A stretch of DNA of 64,000 nt. Source: Desulfovibrio sp. UIB00 (GTDB lineage: Bacteria > Desulfobacterota > Desulfovibrionia > Desulfovibrionales > Desulfovibrionaceae). Below, piece by piece: positions 30,304 through 40,321 of this stretch; position 1 is the stretch's first letter; each line of letters starts with the position of its first letter. Position numbers and translations under genes: made by a program. The stretch is from NCBI RefSeq assembly GCF_022508225.1, contig NZ_JAETXJ010000008.1:1-64000 (forward strand), written 5' to 3'. The notes under the pieces are model-generated. The model had not been told where the DNA came from and did no database searches. It was given only the letters and a program-made list of their open reading frames with translations.

Positions 30304-32013
30304 TTACAGCGAGAGGCCCATCTTGATGACCGCCTGCATGCCGCCTGTGGAGTTGACCACGTTGGTCACGCCGTTGCGGGCCAGCACCAGCAGGCTGTCA
30401 TAGGCGCGCAGACCCGTATTGCAGATAATGGCAACAGGGCGGTCCTTGGGCACTTCGCTGATTCTGGCGGCGATTTCTTCCAGCGGCATGGCGTGCCAGT
30501 CGGGATGCTTTTCCTGCACAGCCTTACCTGCCGCCGCAGGGCGGGAATCAATAAAGAACACATGATTTTCGTTGCGTTTCTTCCACAAGTCCATGAACTG
30601 GTCGGCGGTCACGGGGGTGAAGCGCCCGGAGAGGGCGTTGTCGGCAACGTTGGCAACCACGTTGACCACGTCCATTGCCGAGGCAAAGGGCGGGGCGTAA
30701 GCGATTTCAAGGTTGGAGATGTCTTCCACCGTGGGCTTGGAGTATTGCAGGGCCGCAGCCACCGCATCAATGCGGGCCTTGAGCGAATCCGGGTCGGCGC
30801 AGGCGCCCTGAATGCCCAGCACCCGGCAGGTGGCCTTGTCCACCACCAGCTCAAGGCTCATCATGGATTTTTCGGGGTAGAAGTGGGCGTGGTCGAGCTG
30901 CTCTACGCTGACGCTCATGGCGTCAAAGCCTTCCTTGCGGGCACGTTCAACCGTAAGGCCCACGCCGCAGAAGGAAAGACCAAAGAGTTTGACGGCCCAG
31001 GAACCCACGAAGCCGGGGAATCTGGCATTGCCACCAGCAAGGTTGGTGCCGATGATACGGCCCTGACGGTTGGCCATGCTGCCCAGGGGCAGGTAGCCGA
31101 CCTTGCCGGTGATAATGTTCTTGATGGCCACGCAGTCGCCGCCCGCATAGATGGAGGGGTCGGTGGTGCGCATGTGCTCGTCCACCACCACCGCGCCAAA
31201 GGGGGCCACTTCCAGCCCGGCATCCTTGGCAAGTTGCCCGTTGGGGATAAAGCCCGCAGCAAAGATCACCAGTTGGGCGGGGATTTCGCGCTTGTCCGTG
31301 ACCACCTTGGTGACGGTGCCGTTTTCGCCTTCAAGGCGCAGCACTTTTTCAGAAGTGAACACGTCAACCTTGTGGGTCAGGCAGTCGTTGGCGGCCATGA
31401 GCGAAAGAGGCTGGGAAAGCACGCCGGGCAAAATCTGATCCATCATTTCCACAACGCTGACTTTCACGCCCCACATGTCGGCCAGGGCCACGGCAGCCTC
31501 AAGGCCGATGAAGCCGCCGCCCACAATGACCGCCTCGCTCACCTTGCCCTCCTGGCAAGCAGCACGGATGGCACCGGCGGCTTCAAGGCGGGTCAGGGAA
31601 AGCACGTTTTTCAGATCCTTGCCGTCAATGGGGGGAACGCGCGGGCTTGCGCCGGTAGCGAGCACCAGCTTGTCATAAGGCAGTTTTTCTTCCTTGCCGG
31701 AAACAACGTCCTTGACGAGCAGGGTTTTGGCTGCGCGGTCAATGGCCAGGGCGCGCGTCTGGGTGCGTACGGTGATGCCCTTCATATCGCGGAAAAATTC
31801 GGTGTCGCGCACAGTATGATAGGGTGTGGAGCGCAGATCGTCGAGATTCTGTATTTCACCGGACACGTAGTAGGGGATGCCGCAACCGCCGTAGGAAATG
31901 AAGACGTTTTCGTCCACAAGCATCACTTCCGCATCGGGCATGAGGCGCTTGCAGCGGCAAGCCGCCTTGGGCCCCAGGGCAACACCACCAACTACCAGAA
32001 TTTTTTCAGACAT
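30304..32013 (-). CDS. CoA-disulfide-reductase-like flavoprotein fused to rhodanese
   Basis: FAD/NAD(P)H-dependent enzyme of the CoA-disulfide/polysulfide reductase group. The N-terminal FAD motif is VVGGVALG, the single redox cysteine is C44 in SYGGCGIPYYV, and the NAD(P)H motif is VIVGGGFIGLE. A second FAD-contact block is YAGGDC. The C-terminal rhodanese domain carries the active-site loop CNTGLR with C531. The 569-residue fusion is the CoADR-Rhd/Npsr type, which handles persulfides and polysulfides in sulfur-metabolising anaerobes. AAGGAG lies upstream of the ATG. A separate transcript from por and selB is likely. The preferred substrate (CoA disulfide, CoA persulfide or polysulfide) is not decidable from sequence. 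Confidence 0.9.
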   Translation of the reverse strand: MSEKILVVGGVALGPKAACRCKRLMPDAEVMLVDENVFISYGGCGIPYYVSGEIQNLDDLRSTPYHTVRDTEFFRDMKGITVRTQTRALAIDRAAKTLLVKDVVSGKEEKLPYDKLVLATGASPRVPPIDGKDLKNVLSLTRLEAAGAIRAACQEGKVSEAVIVGGGFIGLEAAVALADMWGVKVSVVEMMDQILPGVLSQPLSLMAANDCLTHKVDVFTSEKVLRLEGENGTVTKVVTDKREIPAQLVIFAAGFIPNGQLAKDAGLEVAPFGAVVVDEHMRTTDPSIYAGGDCVAIKNIITGKVGYLPLGSMANRQGRIIGTNLAGGNARFPGFVGSWAVKLFGLSFCGVGLTVERARKEGFDAMSVSVEQLDHAHFYPEKSMMSLELVVDKATCRVLGIQGACADPDSLKARIDAVAAALQYSKPTVEDISNLEIAYAPPFASAMDVVNVVANVADNALSGRFTPVTADQFMDLWKKRNENHVFFIDSRPAAAGKAVQEKHPDWHAMPLEEIAARISEVPKDRPVAIICNTGLRAYDSLLVLARNGVTNVVNSTGGMQAVIKMGLSL

Positions 32014-32117
32014 ATCCGGGCTCCTTAGTGAAGAGTTATGAGCAAATGAGCATTACTGAGATATATGAGCATTCAAGGCAAGAATGCAAGGACAATTCTT
32101 GTTTTTAGAAACAGCCC

Positions 32118-34091
32118 CTAACGCCCGCGAAAGCGGCGCTGATCGCCCACGCGCACGGTTATACGTTCATTATCCATATATTCCAGCAGGGCGATCAGAT
32201 ATTTGCGCGAAAGCCCCAGAAGTTCTTTCAGGCCGCTCACATCAAGATTGTCATGGGTGGTGAACCAGCCGCGCACACGTTCAAGAATATCGGCCAGGGC
32301 CGGTCCGTGGTAATACAGGCCGTCCTTGATCTTGACCAGTTCGCCAGCCTCGCAGAGCAGGCGCAGCACCGGCGCGGCCTCCTTGGGGGAAACGCCAAGC
32401 TCCTCAAGCACGTCCTTGGCGTTGGGCGGGGTCAGCCCTGCGCTGGCATGCGCGTCCAGCAGCTTCTGGCGCAGGCCTGCCTGATCGGCGGCCAGGCTTA
32501 CCGTATGCGATTGCAAACGCAGCCCCTCGCCCTCGATGACCAGATCGCCCTGCTTGAGGGCCTGATCCAGCACTTTTTGCACCAGCTTGGGGGGCAGGTT
32601 GCGGCTCCAGCCCGTGCAAATGGCTCCACGGGTGAATCCGGGTTTGAGCGGCTCGCGGCGGTGCAGGTCAGCACCGCGCTCAAGGCTGGCGGCCAGCAGC
32701 TTTTCAAAGGGAATTCTGCCGATCCAGCAGCGGTTTTCCTTGTCCCAGCAGATGGCATCACCACGGGTGGAAAGCAGTTGCAGCGCCGCCTCCACAGCGG
32801 ATCGGGCAAGGCCCGTCAGGGCGCGCAGCCGCGCTTCGTCAGCACCTTCGATGCCGCGCAGGGTCAGTGCGCCGCGTACAAGCGCAGCTCTGGCCTCATC
32901 GCGCGCCTTGGCTTCAGCTTTGCCCCCGCCAATGGTTTCTGCCGCATCGCGCAGCTCGGGCAGTTCCTGCAACAGCCGCATCTTGTCGGCCAGTTCCGGA
33001 TCTTTGGCGCGCAGTTCGGGCGGCAGAGGGCTGACCAGCAGCCCGCCAGCAACCGTGCGCAGGGGCGAATAGGCCCGCAACACGCAGTGGTCGCCAAATA
33101 CGCCCACCATGGGTTCCTTGAAACGCAGTTCCGCCAGAGCAGTTTCGCCGGGGGCCAGCTTGTCCCTGTCGCGAAAGACCACCCGCGCTGCACATTCGCG
33201 CGTACCGTGGTGAAAGTGGATTTCCACCCTTTGGCGCATGGCCCTTGGGGCGGAAGAAAGGCAGGTGAGCCGGACCAGCCAGCGGTTGGAGGGGAATAGT
33301 TCACCGGGGCGGGCCAGCACAAAGCCGCGCTCGATTTCTTCCACATCCAGCCCCTGCACATTGACGGCGCAGCGCTGGCCCGGCTGCACCGACTCGGCGG
33401 CCTTGCCATGACGTTGCAGCCCCCGCGCGCGGGTGGGCAGATCGGGCGGCATGAAGCGCAGTTCATCGCCAAGGTTGCACGCGCCGGAAATGACAGTGCC
33501 TGTCACAACGGTGCCATGCCCCTTCATGCTGAATACGCGATCCACCGGCAGGCGAAAAATATCACTGCGCCGTTGGGCGGGCAGCTCGGCAGCCATGCGC
33601 GCAAGGTGGTCGCGCAGCGTGTCCACGCCCTCGCCAGTGGTTGCGGAGACGGGGAAGATCGGCGCACTCTCAAGAAAAGTGCCTTGCAGGAATCCGTGTA
33701 CTTCTTCCTGCACCATTTCGAGCCAGTCGGCGTCCACCATGTCTGTCTTGGTGAGGGCCACAAGGCCGGTGCGTATGCCCAGCAGGGAGCAGATTTCAAG
33801 ATGTTCCCGCGTCTGGGGCATGATGCCTTCGTCTGCGGCAATGACCAGCATGACAAAGTCCACGCCTGCCGCGCCAGCCACCATGTTTTTGACAAAGCGT
33901 TCGTGCCCCGGCACATCCACGATGCCCAGCCGCTCGCCACCGGGAAGATCAACCCAGGCAAAGCCAAGTTCAATGGTGATTCCCCGGCGTTTTTCTTCTT
34001 GCAGGCGGTCGCAGTCAATGCCTGTAAGCGCCCGTACCAGCGATGTTTTGCCGTGATCTATATGCCCTGCCGTGCCTAGCACTACTGCCAT
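32118..34091 (-). CDS. selB: selenocysteine-specific elongation factor SelB
   Basis: GTPase that brings Sec-tRNA to UGA codons marked by a SECIS element. The N-terminal EF-Tu-like G domain shows GHIDHGKTS (G1), DVPGHERFV (G3) and TKTD (G4), and the family-typical [13 protein letters not shown] switch. Beta-barrel domains follow, and the last 250 or so residues form winged-helix repeats that bind SECIS RNA. Length is 657 residues. AAGGAG is well placed before the ATG. selA and selC are not in this window. Its presence implies selenoproteins (formate dehydrogenase or hydrogenase are usual in this group) elsewhere. Confidence 0.96.
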   Translation of the reverse strand: MAVVLGTAGHIDHGKTSLVRALTGIDCDRLQEEKRRGITIELGFAWVDLPGGERLGIVDVPGHERFVKNMVAGAAGVDFVMLVIAADEGIMPQTREHLEICSLLGIRTGLVALTKTDMVDADWLEMVQEEVHGFLQGTFLESAPIFPVSATTGEGVDTLRDHLARMAAELPAQRRSDIFRLPVDRVFSMKGHGTVVTGTVISGACNLGDELRFMPPDLPTRARGLQRHGKAAESVQPGQRCAVNVQGLDVEEIERGFVLARPGELFPSNRWLVRLTCLSSAPRAMRQRVEIHFHHGTRECAARVVFRDRDKLAPGETALAELRFKEPMVGVFGDHCVLRAYSPLRTVAGGLLVSPLPPELRAKDPELADKMRLLQELPELRDAAETIGGGKAEAKARDEARAALVRGALTLRGIEGADEARLRALTGLARSAVEAALQLLSTRGDAICWDKENRCWIGRIPFEKLLAASLERGADLHRREPLKPGFTRGAICTGWSRNLPPKLVQKVLDQALKQGDLVIEGEGLRLQSHTVSLAADQAGLRQKLLDAHASAGLTPPNAKDVLEELGVSPKEAAPVLRLLCEAGELVKIKDGLYYHGPALADILERVRGWFTTHDNLDVSGLKELLGLSRKYLIALLEYMDNERITVRVGDQRRFRGR

Positions 34092-34168
34092 AAAAGCTCC
34101 TTGGTGGTCTTGGGCCGAGTTTACACTCTGGCAAGCGCCTTTGCAAACAGCGACCGCCCGGAAATGTA

Positions 34169-34199
34169 AAGGGGACCCCTTGTGTAAAGGAGTCCCCTT
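34169..34199 (-). terminator. terminator of cheV
   Basis: An 8-bp outer stem AAGGGGAC / GTCCCCTT plus an inner CCTT/AAGG stem, followed on the minus strand by TTACATTT. It lies just after the cheV stop and before selB. Confidence 0.65.
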
Positions 34200-34226
34200 G
34201 AAAATGGCAAAAACGGATTGAGGCGT

Positions 34227-35231
34227 TTAGGCTTCGCCCTGTTCCCTGGCCTTGATGAGGGTCATGGCCCTGTGGGCCAGCTGGGTCACTTCCGGTTTGG
34301 AAATCTGGTCGTCCGCACCCACGCTTACGCCCTTGTGGCGCAGCTTTTCAGTAATGAGTGAGGAAAAGAGCAGGACCGGCAGTTTTTTGAGCACGGAGTC
34401 TTCCTTGATGCGCAAGGTGAGATTGAGGCCGTCCATGACCGGCATTTCGATGTCTGAAACCACCACATGCACAAAGTCTGTGATGGGGCGGTTGCCTTCT
34501 TCGGCGCTCTTTTTGAAATCCAGCAGACGATCCCAAGCCGCGCGTCCGTTGGAAACAACTTCAACGGTAAAGCCCGCCTTTTCCAGCAGGTCGCGCTGCA
34601 TTTCGCGGATAAGGGCGGAGTCGTCGGCCACAAGGGCGCGGTAGCCTTCATTCGTCCAGTCTTCACCCAGATCGTCAAGGCGCAGGCCCAGCTTGGGATT
34701 GAGGTTGGCGACCACCTTTTCAAGGTCGAGCAGAAAGATGATGCGGTCTTCAAGTTTGACCACGCCGATGACCGTATTGTTGGATACGGCGGCAACGTAC
34801 TTGTTCGGCGGTTCAACCTGCTCCCAGCTGATGCGGTGGATGCGGTTGACGCCGGAAACCATGAAGGCCGTGGTGACGTTGTTGAACTCCGTCACAATGG
34901 TTTTGGGCTGTTCTTCTTCCGCAGGATGGGTTTTGCCCAGCCACATGGCCAGATCCACCAGCGGAATAATGCGCGAACGCAGGTTGAAAGCACCGAGCAC
35001 GCTCGGGTGCTGCACTTCGGGCAGCGCCGTCACCTTGGGCATGCGGATAATTTCAAGTACCTTGGCCACGTTGACGCCATAGTAGCCGCGATAGGGCTTG
35101 GCGGGAACGGGTTCGCCATTTTCGTCCAACTGCGGCGCATCGGCAGAAGGAGGGGTGAATTCTTCAAGATAGAATTCCACCACTTCCAGCTCGTTGGTGC
35201 CGGCTTCCAGCAGAATATTGGTCTGGGCCAT
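34227..35231 (-). CDS. cheV: chemotaxis coupling protein CheV (CheW + receiver)
   Basis: Scaffold that links receptors to CheA, with a phosphorylatable receiver that tunes coupling. Residues 1-170 are a CheW domain (GVNVAKVLEI, FNLRSRIIPLVDL, GVVKLEDRIIFLLDLE). About 200-330 are a receiver with the acidic pair in VADDSA, the phospho-acceptor Asp in VVSDIEMP and the switch lysine in ISKPE. The frame runs to 35264, but TGGAGG ends four bases before ATG 35231, which fixes the start at 334 residues. It follows ispH by 39 bases on the same strand, so the two are probably co-transcribed. Confidence 0.93.
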   Translation of the reverse strand: MAQTNILLEAGTNELEVVEFYLEEFTPPSADAPQLDENGEPVPAKPYRGYYGVNVAKVLEIIRMPKVTALPEVQHPSVLGAFNLRSRIIPLVDLAMWLGKTHPAEEEQPKTIVTEFNNVTTAFMVSGVNRIHRISWEQVEPPNKYVAAVSNNTVIGVVKLEDRIIFLLDLEKVVANLNPKLGLRLDDLGEDWTNEGYRALVADDSALIREMQRDLLEKAGFTVEVVSNGRAAWDRLLDFKKSAEEGNRPITDFVHVVVSDIEMPVMDGLNLTLRIKEDSVLKKLPVLLFSSLITEKLRHKGVSVGADDQISKPEVTQLAHRAMTLIKAREQGEA

Positions 35232-35270
35232 GCTGCCTCCAGAAAAGTACCGCTTCAGGAGCAAACGGGA

Positions 35271-36128
35271 TTAAAGCGACTGCAGCCACAAATGAGCCGC
35301 GTCAATAAGACTTTTCGGCGTAGATGCGCCAGCCGTTAGACCTGCACGATTTTTTTGCGAAAATTTTTCTGCGGCCAGTTCTTCGACACGCTCCACAAGG
35401 TAGGTGTCGATGCCGTTCAAAGCGGCCACATCAGCCAGTCTGCGGGTGTTTCCGCTCTGCCTTCCGCCTATGATTACCATGACATCCACACAGGAGGCAA
35501 TGTTGCGTGCCTCCTCCTGCCGCTCGCGGGTGGCGTCACAAATGGTGGAAAGCACCACAAGGTCAGCAATGCGCGTGCGCAGATCTTCCACAATTTCCTG
35601 AAATATCTGACGATCCTGAGTTGTCTGCGAAGCCAGTACATAGGCCTTGTTCTCGGCGAGGTGCAGGGATTCAAGCTCTGCCGCCGTGCCGAACACATGG
35701 GCCGGGCCGCAGGCGTAAGAAACCAGCCCGCGCACCTCTGGGTGATCCGCCTCGCCAAAGAGCAGCAGGGTTGCACCATCAGCGGTGGCCCGCCCGATGG
35801 AAAGCTGGGCTTTTTTTACCTTGGGGCAGGTGGCGTCCACAATGTCGGCCCCGCTTTGTTTGACCTGCTCCTCAACCTGCCGGGTGATGCCGTGGGCGCG
35901 GATAACCGCCACATCGCCGGGGTGCAGTTGCGCGGCTTCCTTGACGCAGACCACGCCGCGCGACTCATACTCCGCCAGAACCTGCGGATTGTGGATGATG
36001 GGGCCAAGGGTACAGATGCGGGTCGTCTCGGGGGTGCCCCCCTTGCGCTCCAGCGCAGTGTTAAGTTTTTGCAGGGCCAGGCTTACGCCCATGCAAAAGC
36101 CCGCTGTCTTGGCGCGGTAAACATCCAT
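35271..36128 (-). CDS. ispH: 4-hydroxy-3-methylbut-2-enyl diphosphate reductase
   Basis: Final step of the MEP isoprenoid route: iron-sulfur enzyme that reduces HMBPP to IPP and DMAPP. The three cluster ligands are present: C12 in GFCMGV, C101 in DATCPKV and C197 in TICDAT. Active-site histidines lie in IIHNPQV and RAHGI. Length is 285 residues. AAGGAG precedes the ATG. It leads a likely two-gene unit with cheV; the pairing has no obvious metabolic logic. Confidence 0.96.
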   Translation of the reverse strand: MDVYRAKTAGFCMGVSLALQKLNTALERKGGTPETTRICTLGPIIHNPQVLAEYESRGVVCVKEAAQLHPGDVAVIRAHGITRQVEEQVKQSGADIVDATCPKVKKAQLSIGRATADGATLLLFGEADHPEVRGLVSYACGPAHVFGTAAELESLHLAENKAYVLASQTTQDRQIFQEIVEDLRTRIADLVVLSTICDATRERQEEARNIASCVDVMVIIGGRQSGNTRRLADVAALNGIDTYLVERVEELAAEKFSQKNRAGLTAGASTPKSLIDAAHLWLQSL

Positions 36129-36279
36129 TACGGCTCTCCTTCAAGGGGGGATTTCAGGGGTGGGGTCGTGCTGGCACTGTCCCTCGTCTGATCCCACCCA
36201 CCAATAAAAAAAATTATCTGTATGTAATACTGTATTGCAGAAGCGCAGCAAACGTAACCATATGCGCCTTTGTTCCTTG

Positions 36280-37281
36280 CTAGCCGGGGCTTCCCAGAAA
36301 AATATCCAGTAACTGGTCAAGCTCTTCCCAATCATTACAGCGGCACAGCTCCTGACGCAAGGCCCTCGCGCCGGGCAGAGTGCGCACGTAACGCGGCACC
36401 ACGGAGCGCATTTTCCACAGGGCGGCCTTGCCGGGGCAGTGGGCGCGGGCAAGCTCCAGATGCCGGGAAATCATGGCCCGCAAGCGGGGGGCATCGGCCT
36501 GAACCGGGGTGTTTCCGGCCAGCAGGGCTGCGTGGTCGGCAAAGATGGCGGGATTGTGCATGGCCCCACGGGCGTACATGACACCGCTGGCCCCGGTGCT
36601 TTTAAGGCAGTTCACGCCGTCTTCCGCGCTAAAGAGATCACCGCTGGCAAGCAGGGGGATTGTCAGGCGCTGGGCCAGCATGGCAATGGCTTCCCATTGC
36701 GCGGTGCCGCCAAAACCCTGACGGGCTGTGCGGGGGTGCAGGGTCAACCAGCCAGCGCCCGCATCCTCAAGACGCAAGGCCAGATCGGGCAGCACCGGGC
36801 GGGTGTCGTCCAGCCCCAGGCGCAGTTTGAAGCCCACGCGTCCACGGCCTGCGGCCTCGATCATGGCGCGGGCCACGGCAAGCACGTTCTCCGTGTCGCC
36901 CAGCATGGCCGCGCCTGCACTCTGGCGCAAAACCTTGGAAACAGAACATCCCATGTTCAGGTCAAACCAGCCAAAGCCGGACTGACGCAACAGCTCCACC
37001 GCTCGCCCCAGAAAGGATGCCTCCGCGCCGAAAAGCTGCACCACCAGCGGCTGATCTTCGGGCAGGGTCATGAGCAGCTCGTTGGTGCCGGGGCTTTCAT
37101 AAACAAGCCCCTTGGCGCTGACCATTTCGGTAACACACACGGCTGCTCCGTATTCGCGGCAGAGCAGGCGAAAGGGCAGATCGCTGTACCCGGCCAGCGG
37201 GGCCAGCCAGGGGTGCTCGGGGCCAAAGGCCAAGGAATCCGGGTTTGCGGGGCAGGTGGGCAGTTGAAAAACCTTGGTCAC
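36280..37281 (-). CDS. dus: tRNA-dihydrouridine synthase
   Basis: FMN-dependent enzyme that reduces uridines in the tRNA D-loop. The catalytic cysteine is C112 in LNMGCSVSKV, and PLAGYSDLPFR and HPRTARQG are family landmarks. The open frame reaches 37503, but the true start is GTG 37281, which overlaps the sulP stop (GTGA) and has AAGGAG five bases upstream. This gives 333 residues, the normal Dus length. Translation is therefore coupled to sulP. The subfamily (DusA, B or C) is not assigned. Confidence 0.93.
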   Translation of the reverse strand: MTKVFQLPTCPANPDSLAFGPEHPWLAPLAGYSDLPFRLLCREYGAAVCVTEMVSAKGLVYESPGTNELLMTLPEDQPLVVQLFGAEASFLGRAVELLRQSGFGWFDLNMGCSVSKVLRQSAGAAMLGDTENVLAVARAMIEAAGRGRVGFKLRLGLDDTRPVLPDLALRLEDAGAGWLTLHPRTARQGFGGTAQWEAIAMLAQRLTIPLLASGDLFSAEDGVNCLKSTGASGVMYARGAMHNPAIFADHAALLAGNTPVQADAPRLRAMISRHLELARAHCPGKAALWKMRSVVPRYVRTLPGARALRQELCRCNDWEELDQLLDIFLGSPG

Positions 37282-39185
37282 GGGCGCTCCTTGATCTCGC
37301 GCGGCGGTTCGGTGGAATTTTCCGCAGGGGCGGTTTGTTCGGCAGGCAACACGTTGCCTTGGAGATCCAGCGCCACGCGGGCAGACTGCGCCATATACTC
37401 CGGACCAGGGCTGGCGGAAGCAGGCGGGGCTGCCTGCACGGTTTGCTCTGGCTGCGCCTCGGTTGCATCTGCGTCTACGGTCGCGCACTGGGCATCGCTG
37501 CAAGCAAAGCGGTTCAGCATGGCTGCCGCCAGCCGCAGGCCTTCGCCCGTGGTGTCGGCCACAAAGCCGTTGCTGAGATAATCCAGAAGGCCTGTGCGCC
37601 GCAAGATGGTACGCACAGAGGGGCTGCCCACCACCAGAATGACCGGCAGGCTACGGGCATAACAGCGTTCAATAAATTGCGAAAGCGCATGCGCCCCTGA
37701 CGCATCAATCCAGAACACGCGCGAAAGATGCAACACCACAAGTCGGGTTGGCTCGCTGTCCTCGGCATACAGCAGGCGTTCAAGCTCGTGGATGGCCCCG
37801 AAAAACAGGGTTCCTTCAATCATGTACACGGTGACGCCCTGCGGCAGTTCGGCGGGGCCTTCGCGCAGCAACGGGTCGCCCTTGTGGAGCCTGTTCACAC
37901 GCGGGTGGGCGGTCTTGTAAATAAACAGCGTGAGGGAAAGCATCACGCCGATGAAGATGGCTTTTTCAAGATCAAACAGCAGTGTGGACAAAAAGGTGAT
38001 GAGCAGCACGGCCCTGTCCACGCTGGTCGCCACAACGCAGAGGCGGATGGCGTCAATGTCTATCATCTTGAAGGAAATGAGCAGCAGTATGCCGCTCAGG
38101 GCGGGCAGCGGCAGCCAGCTTATGAGCGGAGCCAGCACAAACAGCAGCGGCAGGGCGAGAATGCCCGAAAAAACCGTGCCCATGCGCGTTCTGCCGCCGG
38201 ATGTGACCACAAGGGCGCTACGGGTAAAGGAACCGCAGCCGGGGATGCCCGAGGTAAGGCCAGCGGCGATATTGCCGAGGCCCTGACCGATAAGTTCCTG
38301 GCTGCCGTCAAACGCATCGCCCTTGATGTTTGCCAGTTGTTTGCCAATGGCCAGTGATTCCACGGTACCCAGCAGGGCAATGGCCAGCGCGGGCATGAAC
38401 AGGTCGCGCACCGCGTCCAGATCAAAGGAGGGCGGCAGGGAAAAGGGAGGCACAACGCTTGGGATGGCCCCAACCAGCGGAACGCCCCTTTCGTCCACGC
38501 TGAACACGGCGGCAAAGAGCGTAATCACGCCGAGCGCGGCCAGTGATGCGGGAAAGCGCGGCGACAGGCGCTTGAATGCCACGGTCAGAACAATGGTACC
38601 AACGGCAATGCCGAGGCTCCAGTAATTGATAAAGGGCAGGCCGTGCAGCGCGCCGAACATCTGGTTGAAAAAGCCCGAGGGCTTGGGGCCGGTGAGGCCC
38701 ATAGCCATGAAGAGTTGCCCTGCGGCAATGAGCAGCGCTGCGCCGGTGGAAAAGGCCACCATGACCGAGTGAGAGATGAAATTGACCAGATCGCCCAGCC
38801 GTGCCAGCCCCATGCCCAGCTGGATAAGACCGCACAGGAGCGCCATGCCGAAAATATAGGCCATGCGCGATTCTTCGGGCATGGTACTGATCAGTTCTCC
38901 GCCCACGCTGATGGTTGCTAGGGTGGAAAAAATAATCATGGAGATGGCGTTGGTGGGGCCAGCGGCCATAAATCGGGATGATCCCCACAGGGCGGCCAGC
39001 ACCACGGGCAGCATGCAGGCGTAGATGCCGTACTGCGGGTGAACCCCGGCAATAATGGCGTAGGCCATGGCCTGAGGCACAGCCATAGGCGTCACGGTAA
39101 GGGCCGCCGTCATGTCCGCCTTGAAATCCTGGGCGGAATAGTTCCTGATGGTCTCAAGAAAGGGAAAAAGCCGGGCGGCTCGCAT
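37278..39185 (-). CDS. SulP-family anion transporter with STAS domain
   Basis: Inner-membrane anion carrier. The first 430 or so residues hold the SulP membrane core with many hydrophobic helices (AMAYAIIAGVHPQYGIYA near the start, and GIPGCGSFTRSALVVTSGGRT as the conserved transport signature). A cytoplasmic STAS domain follows (about 440-560, with HLSRVFWIDASGAHAL). The last 60 residues are Ala/Pro/Glu-rich and unassigned. Sulfate is a reasonable substrate guess in a sulfate reducer, but SulP members also carry bicarbonate and other anions. The ATG lies three bases after the GAF gene stop with GAGGA upstream, and the stop overlaps dus: a tightly coupled three-gene unit. Confidence 0.92.
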   Translation of the reverse strand: MRAARLFPFLETIRNYSAQDFKADMTAALTVTPMAVPQAMAYAIIAGVHPQYGIYACMLPVVLAALWGSSRFMAAGPTNAISMIIFSTLATISVGGELISTMPEESRMAYIFGMALLCGLIQLGMGLARLGDLVNFISHSVMVAFSTGAALLIAAGQLFMAMGLTGPKPSGFFNQMFGALHGLPFINYWSLGIAVGTIVLTVAFKRLSPRFPASLAALGVITLFAAVFSVDERGVPLVGAIPSVVPPFSLPPSFDLDAVRDLFMPALAIALLGTVESLAIGKQLANIKGDAFDGSQELIGQGLGNIAAGLTSGIPGCGSFTRSALVVTSGGRTRMGTVFSGILALPLLFVLAPLISWLPLPALSGILLLISFKMIDIDAIRLCVVATSVDRAVLLITFLSTLLFDLEKAIFIGVMLSLTLFIYKTAHPRVNRLHKGDPLLREGPAELPQGVTVYMIEGTLFFGAIHELERLLYAEDSEPTRLVVLHLSRVFWIDASGAHALSQFIERCYARSLPVILVVGSPSVRTILRRTGLLDYLSNGFVADTTGEGLRLAAAMLNRFACSDAQCATVDADATEAQPEQTVQAAPPASASPGPEYMAQSARVALDLQGNVLPAEQTAPAENSTEPPREIKERP

Positions 39186-39187
39186 GA

Positions 39188-40321
39188 CTAATCCTCGCGG
39201 GTTACATCGTCCTCAAGGCGCAGCACATCGTGCCCAAGGGCGTAGTGCATCAGGCGTGGCCGGTCTGCGGATTTTTTAAGCGAATTGATAATGCGCGTCA
39301 TGCGGCGCGTACCTTCAAGCACGCCGCCAAGATGCCCGGCCAGTTCGGTGAGATCGTTGCGGGCGAGCGCGCGTTCCAGCTCCATGCCCAGCATGCGCCC
39401 GCGCGAATTTTCAGGAAACTCGGCCAGCAGCTCGCGCGCAAGGCGCAGACTGCGCGCCTGATTGGCGTCCAGATCTTCCACCAGTTCGCCGCAATATTCC
39501 GCCTGATTGCGCATGACGTTCAGGGCGTTGTTGCCATAGTGGGCCATGGCTCCGGCGGCTTTTTCCAGCGTGTCGCGGGCAACGGCCACGCGGCGGCCCA
39601 CAGTGAGCGAAACAATGCTGGCACATTTTGAAAGAAAACGTTCGTCAAAGCTTTCAAAGCCATACTCACGTTTGGTATACAACATTACCAGGCCGAAGGG
39701 AGGCTTGTTGCTGCGCTCACGCAGCACAAAGGCCAGGCGCGAACGGTAGCCTTCCTTGTAGATGATGCAGTCAAAGGATTCGCCGCCCATGGCCAGGGCC
39801 TGAAGGTTGTTTGACACCACATAGCGGGCGTGACCTTCAAGAATGGCGCGCATCACGGGGTGTTCGCGCAGGCCTTCCTCCAGCATTGGGGCCACGATGG
39901 GAATGCTGCCGCCGTCCACCTGATTGGCCGAGCGCGCCACCCATTCGCCATTGGCATTGCGCAGGCGGCACACGTACATATCGGCGTATAGGGCGTGGAC
40001 AAGAATTTCAGCGCTTTGCCGCAGCACTTCCCCGGGAGGGGCCATGCGGTCGGCAATGGCAAGCAGATCGTTGGAAACGCGCAGCAGCATTTCGGTATCG
40101 TTCTGCATGGCAGATATGGAGGTGAGCAACATGAGCAGGCAGCGCCAGCTGCGCATGGGCACCCCGCGCAGGCAGGGGTGATAGCCGGTGTTGAGAGAGC
40201 GCTTGGCGGCGGGCAGCAGGGCAATGGCTGCGGCGCGCATTTCGGGCGGCGCATATTTGAGGAGTCGCTTGATTTCTTCGCGAATGTATTCTGGCGAATG
40301 CTGGGACACGGTTTGCTCCAT
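39188..40321 (-). CDS. GAF-domain protein with DHp-like helix and no kinase domain
   Basis: Putative cytoplasmic sensor or regulator of the downstream transporter. The 377 residues have a helical N-terminus (about 1-85), a GAF-type domain (about 86-245, with YVCRLRNANGEW and LAFVLRERSNKPPFGLVMLY), and a C-terminal helical segment. In that segment, AMAHYGNNALNVMRNQAEY resembles the H-box of a histidine kinase dimerisation domain. No N, G1 or G2 ATP-binding boxes follow; the protein ends about 115 residues later. There are no membrane segments. sulP begins three bases after its stop, and this tight link is the main clue to its role. Its own ribosome-binding site is weak. Confidence 0.78.
   Translation of the reverse strand: MEQTVSQHSPEYIREEIKRLLKYAPPEMRAAAIALLPAAKRSLNTGYHPCLRGVPMRSWRCLLMLLTSISAMQNDTEMLLRVSNDLLAIADRMAPPGEVLRQSAEILVHALYADMYVCRLRNANGEWVARSANQVDGGSIPIVAPMLEEGLREHPVMRAILEGHARYVVSNNLQALAMGGESFDCIIYKEGYRSRLAFVLRERSNKPPFGLVMLYTKREYGFESFDERFLSKCASIVSLTVGRRVAVARDTLEKAAGAMAHYGNNALNVMRNQAEYCGELVEDLDANQARSLRLARELLAEFPENSRGRMLGMELERALARNDLTELAGHLGGVLEGTRRMTRIINSLKKSADRPRLMHYALGHDVLRLEDDVTRED

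Noticed and set aside
34092..36279. selC or a selenoprotein gene with an in-frame TGA near selB
   Set aside because: No gene here reads through a TGA into conserved sequence, and no long tRNA-Sec-like fold was seen.
37282..37503. 74-residue N-terminal extension of Dus inside sulP
   Set aside because: It lies out of frame within sulP; GTG 37281 with AAGGAG fits the family length.
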